A DNA stretch of 44,982 nt. It comes from Candidatus Altarchaeota archaeon (GTDB taxonomy: Archaea; Altiarchaeota; Altiarchaeia; IMC4; QMZM01). The stretch is from positions 1 to 44,982 of the forward strand of contig JAFGDV010000017.1 of assembly GCA_016931955.1 (NCBI GenBank), in the 5' to 3' direction. Position 1 is the first letter of the stretch. The number at the start of each line of letters is the position of its first letter. Below, piece after piece: positions 38,767 to 44,982 of the stretch. The notes beneath the pieces were generated by a model. That model did no database searches. It was not told the origin of the DNA and was given only the letters and a program-made list of their open reading frames with translations. The translations under genes and the position numbers were made by a program.

Positions 38767-39980
38767 ACAACGAAGTTTATAAGAGTCAGAGGCAGTCCGA
38801 CCCGGGAGAACTCTGTAAAGGAGATGGTTTCGCCCGCTTTTTTTTCCGCATTCTGTATCACTATAACGTTGCTAGCAGCTCCTAGGATTGTTAGGTTTCC
38901 TGCGATGGTGCTTCCAGCAGCCAATGCTATCAATCCCGTCTTCGACACACTGGAGTGGAGCAGCAGCGGCAGATACAGCATAACAAGTGGAACATTTGAT
39001 ATCAGTTGGCTGAGGAGGGCGCTTATCAATAAAATAGCTTCATTCGAAGTCGGATCGAAGCCCGCGCCCTCAATGAATCCCTGGAAGAAGTTCGAATCCC
39101 AGACACTCTCCATGAGCACGAACATTGCCGCAAAAAAGATCAGCGTATGCCAGTCGATTTTCTTAGCTATCTCAAACCTTTTAGTGCTTAACGCAAGCAC
39201 CGGCAAGGCAGCAATGAGGGCGATGTACGTAAGTTTTAGATCGACGTTAACCTCAAGGAAGACCGCAGCCACCTTAACCACCACCAATAGGATGATCAGG
39301 ATAAGAGAGAACCGGCAAATAGCGGCAAGTCCAGGGTCTATGATCGGTTCCCTGTAGTGATTCAGAGGATTGTCGTGGAAGTGCTCACGGTAGAAGAACT
39401 TCAACACAAAATAAGCCAAGAATAGATTTATTATCGTTGGAATCAGCAGAAAAAAGAAGAAGTCGACGAATGGATTCTCCATACCCCCATTGATGGCTAT
39501 CAGAAGGTTCTGGGGGTTACCTATAGGGCTCATGACGCTGCCAATAGTCACGGCAAAGCAAAGGGAAAGCAGCAGAATCTTGGGGGGCATGTTATGCTTC
39601 TTCGCGAGCAGAAGGACAACTGGCGTGCCTATTATGGCTAAGGTGTCATTCATCAATAACGCTGAGGAGATGCCAACCACGAAGAGGATGGAGAGCACAA
39701 GGGTGTCAACTGATTTCGCTCGCCTAAAAAACCTATAGGAGATGTGTGAGAGGTAGCCGCTTTCCTCGAGGGCCTGACCTACAACAAACATACAGAAAAG
39801 AAACACCATGACATCGGGGTTTATTGAATTCAGGGCATCTGCGGGCGTTATCTGTCTCGTAAACAATACCGCGAGAGCCCCGAAGAGCATTATCTGCCAT
39901 ATACGGAGATTGATGCCGCCTGTCCTCCTTACAGCGATCAGAAGGAGAACCACGATGAGGATCAATACAGGGATTTCCAC
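38739..39980 (-). CDS. ArsB/NhaD (ion transporter)-superfamily permease
   Basis: A 413-residue protein with about 11-12 helices. The two re-entrant motifs of the superfamily are visible: SSALLMNDTLAIIGTPVVLLLAKK with GSVMSPIGNPQNLLIAING in the first half, and SQLISNVPLVMLYLPLL with GSTIAGNLTILGAASNVIVIQNAEKK in the second. These mark the DASS/ArsB/NhaD ion-transporter fold. The substrate may be an anion, arsenite or Na+/H+. It is the third gene of an operon (methyltransferase/ATP-grasp, SdpI-like, permease), with an 18-base gap to the SdpI-like gene. Confidence 0.85.
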   Translation of the reverse strand: MEIPVLILIVVLLLIAVRRTGGINLRIWQIMLFGALAVLFTRQITPADALNSINPDVMVFLFCMFVVGQALEESGYLSHISYRFFRRAKSVDTLVLSILFVVGISSALLMNDTLAIIGTPVVLLLAKKHNMPPKILLLSLCFAVTIGSVMSPIGNPQNLLIAINGGMENPFVDFFFFLLIPTIINLFLAYFVLKFFYREHFHDNPLNHYREPIIDPGLAAICRFSLILIILLVVVKVAAVFLEVNVDLKLTYIALIAALPVLALSTKRFEIAKKIDWHTLIFFAAMFVLMESVWDSNFFQGFIEGAGFDPTSNEAILLISALLSQLISNVPLVMLYLPLLLHSSVSKTGLIALAAGSTIAGNLTILGAASNVIVIQNAEKKAGETISFTEFSRVGLPLTLINFVVYWFFLEFL

Positions 39981-39998
39981 GTCAGCTTTCCAGGAGGA

Positions 39999-40631
39999 TT
40001 ATTCTTCTTTCCGGTATTCGAGATAGGAGTAGACTACGGTGTAGGCTGTAACCAGCAGCACTGGAGCGAGGATGAAGTACATTGCATAGTCCGGTAGAAG
40101 AACTCCAGCAAGCGCTATCAATCCAGCGGCTTTGAACAGTTTTCCGCCTATTCGGTGGGTTTTCTCCCACACGCGGTCGCTGCTCAGCGTCCAAGGCGTC
40201 CTGATCCCGATGAACCAGTTCCTCTTAGCGTTCTCTATCAGGATGCCGCAGTAATAGAATAACCCGGCTAAGGCGGGGGACAGCACAAGGTTCATATTCA
40301 GCCTGGTTCCGAGATTCCATAGGAGGATTATCACGTGTATGTAGAAAAGGAACAAAACAATTAATACGACGAAAATGTCATAGTATTTCCTGAATTCTTG
40401 GATGTTCTTCTTTAGGGGATCGATTTTTGGGATTAGAATGAACAGCACAAGCAATCCCGCCAATATTACTGGTATGAGGAAGATACTCCATACCTTGGGC
40501 ATGTAGCCGTCGACCTCCCACCTAGCGTTCCAGTGAGACGCCATCCTGTCCGGCATCTGAGGGTAAAGCCAGACACCTAAGGCAAAAGCCAATACGATCA
40601 ATCCCAAGGCCATGTATTCGCTTCGTCTCAT
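39999..40631 (-). CDS. SdpI/DUF1648-family membrane protein
   Basis: A 210-residue protein. The N-terminal DUF1648 domain has the first helix plus MPDRMASHWNARWEVDGYMPK, and two or three further helices follow. The SdpI signature is KRNWFIGIRTPWTLSSDRVWEKTHRIGGKLF (about 140-170). In Bacillus, SdpI gives immunity to a secreted killing peptide and sequesters a repressor. In archaea the role is unknown. It starts 13 bases after the stop of the methyltransferase/ATP-grasp fusion, which makes an immunity or envelope role linked to that enzyme's product an attractive guess. Confidence 0.85.
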   Translation of the reverse strand: MRRSEYMALGLIVLAFALGVWLYPQMPDRMASHWNARWEVDGYMPKVWSIFLIPVILAGLLVLFILIPKIDPLKKNIQEFRKYYDIFVVLIVLFLFYIHVIILLWNLGTRLNMNLVLSPALAGLFYYCGILIENAKRNWFIGIRTPWTLSSDRVWEKTHRIGGKLFKAAGLIALAGVLLPDYAMYFILAPVLLVTAYTVVYSYLEYRKEE

Positions 40632-40644
40632 TGCAGTTCCACTT

Positions 40645-42654
40645 TTAATAAGCAGTTGGTTTCTTATCCACTAAGGTCATCTGTGCCTTGTCCTTCAAAT
40701 GCTCTTCCTCTAAGCGCACCCTCAGCCTATGCTCTGCGGACTTCAGGATGGATGCGAGCATCTCGGAGTATTTCATGCCAATGGCCTTCGCCATCTTAGC
40801 CAGATGCCCGTCCCAGCACCATCCGGGGTTGGGGTTGACCTCAAGCAGCTTCGGCTTCCCATCAGAATTCAGTCGCCAATCGAACCTGCAGTAGTCCCTA
40901 CACTCAAGCCGCTCGAACAATTTCAGGCAGCATTCGACCACGAACTTCTCCGTATCCTCCGGGAGGTTGGCTGGGATGGATTTTATTTTCCAGTAAGGCG
41001 AGTCCGGAAGCCACTTGGCCTCGTATCCACATATCTTCGGCAGATCAGAGGGCAGCTCTGAGTAGTCTTCTTCCGTGATCGGCAGAACCGTGTAGGATTC
41101 GGGTGGATTTCCTATGATGCCGACGCTGATGTCGTTCCCTGTCAGAAATTCCTCGATGATGAATGGTTTGTCGTAGCCGAATTTTTCCCTGATGTTGGAG
41201 ATGGCGTTGACGAGTTCTTCACTGTTGCTGGCTATGCTCTTCTGGGTTATCCCGAAGCTCGAGTCGCCGAAGTTCGGTTTAATTATTACCGGAAAGCTGA
41301 AGGGCAGCTCAAATGTGCTGTCCTCAGGCTTGATGAATAAGCCCTTGGGCACTGGGATACCCATCTCCTCAGCGATTCCGCGGACGAGGGATTTGTCGTA
41401 GCAGAAGGCGAGACACTGCGGCCCAGAGCCCGTATATGGGATGTTGAGCATCTCAAGCAATGCTGGAACGTGAAGCTCTTTTCTGGCGTCGTTGTTGTAT
41501 CCCTCATCGCAGAGGTTGAAGATGAAGTCTATCCTACCCTTTATCTTCATCATGTCATGTATCAGTGAGTCGTGGTTGTTCAGATAGACGAACTTGTAGT
41601 TCTTGTTTTCCCTCAACGCAGCCTTCAGTTGGTCGATTGTATAAAAGTCGTCTTCGTCGAATACGCAGCAAGGTTTTAGTGGATCTGGCTTGCTGTAGTC
41701 ACCCAAGACCACGGCAACATTCCTGACAGCCGCCTTCGGTTTTCCTCTAACAGGAGACCACTGCTTTTTCACCACAGCGGTCACAATAAGCCTGCGCTCC
41801 ATCATTCCAAGATCCTGGGCCCTCTGTGATTCAGTCGCTATCCCCCCATTGAACTCTACGTTACTGAAGCCCGCGGTCTTCAGGAACCTATTCAGGTCTT
41901 CCTTGTTGTAGAGGCGTTCAGCGTAGAACTGGTCTGCGATGACCCCCTTGTTTACGTGGGATATGACCTCTCTTGAGATTAAACGTTCTCCGTCTACGGA
42001 GAGGGAGCGCTCCCGGCAGACGAAGTATTTCTTGTCTATCCACTCCCAGGAGCGGGGCTGAAAGTTCTGCTTCATGTGTTCGCCGTCTGCTACATCAATA
42101 AGGAGCCTGCCCCACGGCTTCAGGACCCTGAAGATCTCCCTCAGAACCTTCAGGTCGTCTTGGGAGTTTTCGAAGTATCCGAAGCTGTTCCCGAGAATCA
42201 TCACGACGTCGAACGTATCAGCTGGGTAGGGGATCTTTCTTGCATCGCCTTCCTTGAATTTCACTGGTAGGACGTCGCGTTTTGCGTCAGCCTTTGCCTT
42301 CTGTATCAGGTAATGTGATCTGTCCAGTCCTTCAACGTTCTCGAATCCGCGCCTCGCGATTTCGAGGGAATGTCTTCCTTGGCCGCAGGCGAGGTCTAGG
42401 ATCCTGCTCTTTGGTGAAGGCTTAAGGATGTCGAGAAACATGTCAATCTCTCTGCTGGTTATGTTCTGGTCGTCAACTACATCCGAGTCCGTTTTCAGGT
42501 ACATTGAGTTGAAGATGTAACGCCACCAGTCTGAACGGACGTGTTCTTCGAGATTTAGTACCGGCCCCAGAACCCCCCTCTGGTGTTTGCCGTTTCCCTT
42601 GCTTTGACGGCCTTTCTCCTTTGTTGAATCCCGCTTCACTTCTAAACAACCCAT
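40645..42654 (-). CDS. Fusion of SAM methyltransferase and D-Ala-D-Ala-ligase-like ATP-grasp
   Basis: A 669-residue two-domain protein. The N-terminal half is a class I methyltransferase (SRILDLACGQGRHSLEIARRGFENVEGLDRS at about 80-110; VLREIFRVLKPWGRLLIDVADG). The C-terminal half (from about 310) is a D-Ala-D-Ala-ligase-like ATP-grasp enzyme: FNLCDEGYNNDARKE, SFPVIIKPNFGDSSFGITQKS, FIIEEFLTGNDISVGIIG and DYCRFDWRLNSDGKPKLLEVNPNPG. It probably ligates an amino acid or peptide and methylates the product or its precursor. The TTG start of the track (42705) lies upstream of a TATA box (about 42685-42692), so ATG 42654 is used. Two membrane-protein genes follow in the operon. Confidence 0.85.
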   Translation of the reverse strand: MGCLEVKRDSTKEKGRQSKGNGKHQRGVLGPVLNLEEHVRSDWWRYIFNSMYLKTDSDVVDDQNITSREIDMFLDILKPSPKSRILDLACGQGRHSLEIARRGFENVEGLDRSHYLIQKAKADAKRDVLPVKFKEGDARKIPYPADTFDVVMILGNSFGYFENSQDDLKVLREIFRVLKPWGRLLIDVADGEHMKQNFQPRSWEWIDKKYFVCRERSLSVDGERLISREVISHVNKGVIADQFYAERLYNKEDLNRFLKTAGFSNVEFNGGIATESQRAQDLGMMERRLIVTAVVKKQWSPVRGKPKAAVRNVAVVLGDYSKPDPLKPCCVFDEDDFYTIDQLKAALRENKNYKFVYLNNHDSLIHDMMKIKGRIDFIFNLCDEGYNNDARKELHVPALLEMLNIPYTGSGPQCLAFCYDKSLVRGIAEEMGIPVPKGLFIKPEDSTFELPFSFPVIIKPNFGDSSFGITQKSIASNSEELVNAISNIREKFGYDKPFIIEEFLTGNDISVGIIGNPPESYTVLPITEEDYSELPSDLPKICGYEAKWLPDSPYWKIKSIPANLPEDTEKFVVECCLKLFERLECRDYCRFDWRLNSDGKPKLLEVNPNPGWCWDGHLAKMAKAIGMKYSEMLASILKSAEHRLRVRLEEEHLKDKAQMTLVDKKPTAY

Positions 42655-42707
42655 GTGTGAGTTTACCTTCCGCCCCCGGGCAATAAATTTTATAGGTTGA
42701 CTCAAAA

Positions 42708-42771
42708 ATGGTTATATATGTTTTTTTGCAAACTCTAATAAATATTTGTTATTATGGTTATATAAGTTTTT
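42708..42771 (+). promoter_or_regulatory. Tandem TATA-containing direct repeat before tiaS
   Basis: ATGGTTATATATGTTTTT (42708-42725) recurs as ATGGTTATATAAGTTTTT (42754-42771), 46 bases apart with one mismatch. The second copy is placed 23-40 bases before ATG 42794, right for the tiaS promoter. The first is a duplicated promoter or an operator. Confidence 0.45.
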
Positions 42772-42793
42772 AAGTCGAACTTTTTTGGTGAGA

Positions 42794-44095
42794 ATGTTTA
42801 TCGGAGTAGACGACACTGACTCGTTGAAGGGTGGCTGCACCACCTACTTGGCTGCTTTGCTTTGTGATAGCTTAGGGGTTACTGGTTATCCTAAACTTAT
42901 CCGTTTAAACCCTAACATACCCTATAGAACACGCGGTAACGGTGCAATAGCATTCCAAGTTGAAGGTGATGCTGGGAAGATAGAAAAGACGACACTTGAT
43001 CTGGTGAAGAAACACGCTCAACTGGGGGATGATAACACTAACCCTGGGGTAGTGTTCATCCATGAATTAACCCCAGAGCAGAGGAAGAGGCTTGAAGGAT
43101 TCTACCTGAAGACTGTATCGGAGCTGGTCACCTTAGAGGAAGCTGAAAGTGTTGCAGCCGAAGTCAACGCAGAAGTCCATAGGTTCAAGAACGGCCGTGG
43201 CGTCATCGGTGCGCTGGCGGCGGTAGGTTCAAAATTACCCGACAAAACATATGAGCTTATAGCTTACAGGGTGAAGAGGAACTATGGGAAAGAAAAGAGC
43301 GTAGATGAGGAGTCAGTTTACAAGATGGACAGAGAAACATACCCTGAAACCTTCGATAATATAGATCCTGATAAGAAACAGATCCTTATCTCACCTCACG
43401 GATATGATCCAGTGCTATGCGGCATACGCGGCGATTCCGTCGAGGTTGTCCGCCGCGCCTGGAAGCTGCTGAAGGTTTCCGAGGAGGTTGAACGCATCCA
43501 GGTGTTTGAGACCAATCAGGGAACAGATGCGCACTTGAGGGATAGGCGGATATCTGAACTGAAGCCTTACGATTGCGTGATTATCGAGGGCGAGGTGATC
43601 ATATCACCTCAAGACATCGAGGGCGGGCATGTGTTGTTCGGTTTATCTGATGGCTCTGGGAAGATTGCTTGCGCCGCCTATGAACCAACCGGTGACTTCA
43701 GAAAAGTTGTAAGGAAGCTGGCGGAGGGGGACAGGATTCGGGTTTTTGGCGGCATAGGTAAGCATCCGAACACATTGAACCTGGAAAAGCTGCAGGTTTT
43801 GGAGTTAGCCAGGTTGTGTGAGAGGATCCCTCCAGAGTGCTGCGGCAGGAGGATGACCTCGGCTGGAGCAGGTAAGGGTTTTAAGTGCAGGAAGTGCGGC
43901 AAAAAGGCTGGGATGGATGCGGTCGTCTTGAGGGAGGTGGGGAGAGACCTTGGTCCTGGGTTATATGAGGTTCCTCCGAGGGCTAGAAGGCATCTTAGTA
44001 AGCCACTTGTCAGGTTCAGGCAGCCTAAGGGCAGATTTAATTCCCTGAAATCCAAGTTATTTAAGGTGATGAGAAGAGGGTCATCTGAGCCTTAG
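42794..44095 (+). CDS. tiaS: tRNA(Ile2) 2-agmatinylcytidine synthetase
   Basis: A 433-residue archaea-specific enzyme that attaches agmatine to C34 of tRNA(Ile2) so that it reads AUA. MFIGVDDTDSLKGGCTTYLA is the family's start. RTRGNGAIAFQV, NTNPGVVF and FKNGRGVIGALAAVG belong to the catalytic domains. ETNQGTDAHL marks the linker, followed by an OB-fold (DCVIIEGEVIISPQDIEGGHVLFGL) and a zinc ribbon (CCGRRM-(n)-CRKCGKK). The start is ATG 42794 with a GGTGAG site. The 16-codon extension in the ORF track crosses the TATA box. Confidence 0.95.
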   Translation: MFIGVDDTDSLKGGCTTYLAALLCDSLGVTGYPKLIRLNPNIPYRTRGNGAIAFQVEGDAGKIEKTTLDLVKKHAQLGDDNTNPGVVFIHELTPEQRKRLEGFYLKTVSELVTLEEAESVAAEVNAEVHRFKNGRGVIGALAAVGSKLPDKTYELIAYRVKRNYGKEKSVDEESVYKMDRETYPETFDNIDPDKKQILISPHGYDPVLCGIRGDSVEVVRRAWKLLKVSEEVERIQVFETNQGTDAHLRDRRISELKPYDCVIIEGEVIISPQDIEGGHVLFGLSDGSGKIACAAYEPTGDFRKVVRKLAEGDRIRVFGGIGKHPNTLNLEKLQVLELARLCERIPPECCGRRMTSAGAGKGFKCRKCGKKAGMDAVVLREVGRDLGPGLYEVPPRARRHLSKPLVRFRQPKGRFNSLKSKLFKVMRRGSSEP

Positions 44096-44148
44096 GCTGT
44101 GATGAGACTTATGAGCGCTGAATTTAGTGTTATGTGTTAAGTCGTTGT

Positions 44149-44167
44149 ATGGGGCCGCAGGCCCCAT
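44149..44167. terminator. Perfect hairpin between convergent tiaS and the glycosyltransferase gene
   Basis: ATGGGGCC-GCA-GGCCCCAT is a perfect 8-base stem with a GCA loop closed by C-G. It sits between two convergent genes, so it may act as a bidirectional end signal, though it lacks a flanking T-tract. The rest of the 87-base spacer shows nothing notable. Confidence 0.4.
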
Positions 44168-44182
44168 GAACTCGTTCTGGTC

Positions 44183-44842
44183 TTAGTCTCCGAGGCGGCT
44201 TGTTATGAGCATCATAATAAGGAAGCTTACTAGTTTTATCCCGTCTCTTATGCTGAAGTAGCTCTTATTGGCTTTGTAGTTAATCGATACTGGGGTCTCC
44301 GTTATCCTGCAACCGGTTTTCTTTAACTTGATCAGCATCTCGGTTTCTGTTCGGAAGTCGTCTCCAATCAATTCTATACTCTTTATGGAGTCTCTGGTTA
44401 CTGCCCGGAAACCTACCAAGGGGTCTCTGAATTTTTTGTCTGTAATCAACCACATAGCGAACCTGGTTAGTTCGTTTGTTATGCGCCTCTTTAGGGGGAT
44501 GAGGTTGAAATCCCTGACTCCCAGAACGAGGTCTGCCTTGTTTTCCTGTATTGGCGTGATGAGCTTCTGGATTTCTGAGGAATTGAATTGACCGTCTCCG
44601 TCTAGGAAGACGAGGACTTCGCCGGTGGAGTTTTTTATCCCTGTTTTTATGGCGGCTCCTTTGCCGCTCTTCTTTGGGTGGGTTATCACCTTAACCTGTG
44701 GGAATTTCTCAGCAGCCTGTTTTGTCTTATCTGTTGAGCCGTCGTCTACCACTATTGTTTCATATGCTCTGGGTATCGATTTTAGGACGGAGCCGATGAA
44801 TTTTTCTTCATTGTATGCGGGGATTATGATGGATACTTGCAC
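44183..44842 (-). CDS. Family 2 glycosyltransferase (DPM1/DPG-synthase-like)
   Basis: A 219-residue GT-A enzyme. VSIIIPAYNEEKFIGSVLKSI opens the fold. IVVDDGSTDKT and GKGAAIKTGIKNSTGEVLVFLDGDGQFNSSEI contain the donor and metal-binding DxD-like motif (DGDGQ). DPLVGFRAVTRDSIKSIEL and ETEMLIKLKKTGCRITETPVSINYKANKSYFSIRDGIKL follow the polyprenyl-phosphate glycosyltransferase pattern. One C-terminal hydrophobic stretch (SFLIMMLI) may touch the membrane. It likely loads a sugar on dolichyl phosphate for glycoprotein or glycolipid synthesis. Copy 6 of the interspersed repeat is 36 bases upstream. Confidence 0.9.
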   Translation of the reverse strand: MQVSIIIPAYNEEKFIGSVLKSIPRAYETIVVDDGSTDKTKQAAEKFPQVKVITHPKKSGKGAAIKTGIKNSTGEVLVFLDGDGQFNSSEIQKLITPIQENKADLVLGVRDFNLIPLKRRITNELTRFAMWLITDKKFRDPLVGFRAVTRDSIKSIELIGDDFRTETEMLIKLKKTGCRITETPVSINYKANKSYFSIRDGIKLVSFLIMMLITSRLGD

Positions 44843-44878
44843 GTAAGTATTTTGTTGCGGCCTAAATAAATAGTTTTC

Positions 44879-44893
44879 ATGTAGTGCCTAACT
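44879..44893 (-). repeat. Interspersed 15-base repeat copy 6
   Basis: The minus strand reads AGTTAGGCACTACAT, 36 bases before the glycosyltransferase ATG. Here the hairpin lies on the 5' side of the repeat: TTTCTTT-GGG-AAAGAAA at about 44897-44913 on the plus strand. Confidence 0.65.
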
Positions 44894-44934
44894 TCTTTCT
44901 TTGGGAAAGAAAAGCGTTGGCGGAAAAGAAAGAA

Positions 44935-44982
44935 GAATTCCCGCAGGGAATTCCTTTGGGATGATAGCCCTTTTTGAAAGGG
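44935..44982. repeat. Cluster of short-loop hairpins at the window end
   Basis: GAATTCCC-GCA-GGGAATTC (44935-44953) and CCCTTT-TTG-AAAGGG (44968-44982) are two perfect stems with 3-base loops. The GCA loop closed by C-G matches the hairpin at 44149. The region is non-coding as far as it can be read and runs off the window. Confidence 0.5.

Overview
The window is chromosomal DNA from an anaerobic archaeon, most likely a euryarchaeal or related lineage that I cannot name from sequence alone. The archaeal signature comes from archaeal DnaG, TiaS (agmatinylcytidine synthetase), GatD, NreA with a C-terminal PCNA-binding motif, a Lon-family AAA+ protein, a small PRC-barrel protein, and TATA boxes about 22-30 bases before start codons, many giving leaderless or near-leaderless messages. 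A class III (oxygen-sensitive) ribonucleotide reductase points to anaerobic life. No rRNA, tRNA or CRISPR array was seen.

Region 1 (1-9.8 kb) is accessory. It opens with a hairpin-rich stretch resembling an IS200/IS605-type right end, directly before a SsuA/THI5-like solute-binding protein. Six NrpR-like regulators follow on the minus strand (winged helix plus one NrpR effector domain). Four form a tandem array with 4-base stop/start overlaps, one lies at 1.1-2.1 kb and one at 8.8-9.8 kb. A seventh copy survives only as its first ~20 and last ~19 codons at 7.0-7.2 kb. A PIN/UPF0175 toxin-antitoxin pair and a sodium:solute symporter sit among them.

Region 2 (9.8-19.6 kb) holds a DMT transporter, a small AbrB-like gene with a hairpin leader, two divergent winged-helix regulators around a nested dyad, an isolated N-terminal half of PheRS beta, and an ion-transport set (TrkH, a CPA2 cation/proton antiporter, a CBS-containing ClC). 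A KaiC-like ATPase then follows nreA on the minus strand.

Region 3 (19.6-26.2 kb) has nreA, an AbiE-like toxin-antitoxin pair, a thioredoxin-like protein with nrdD, and a TctA/DUF112-like permease.

Region 4 (26.2-44.1 kb) is mostly core information processing and NAD/amino-acid metabolism: YggU-like, dnaG, a protease-less Lon-like ATPase with a zinc ribbon, serB, an OB-fold protein, aspartate dehydrogenase (nadX), a TraB protein, PRC-barrel, NAD kinase, pyrE, nadC, Sua5/TsaC, a zinc-ribbon protein, a macro-domain protein, gatD, a methyltransferase/ATP-grasp fusion operon, and tiaS. A GT2 glycosyltransferase ends the window.

The most unusual features are the NrpR-like expansion with its shared leader and relic, a 15-base interspersed repeat (AGTTAGGCACTACAT, six copies, two followed by covarying short-loop hairpins), a candidate structured RNA with its own TATA box before dnaG, the protease-less Lon-like ATPase, the methyltransferase/ATP-grasp fusion, and the stand-alone PheT N-terminal half.
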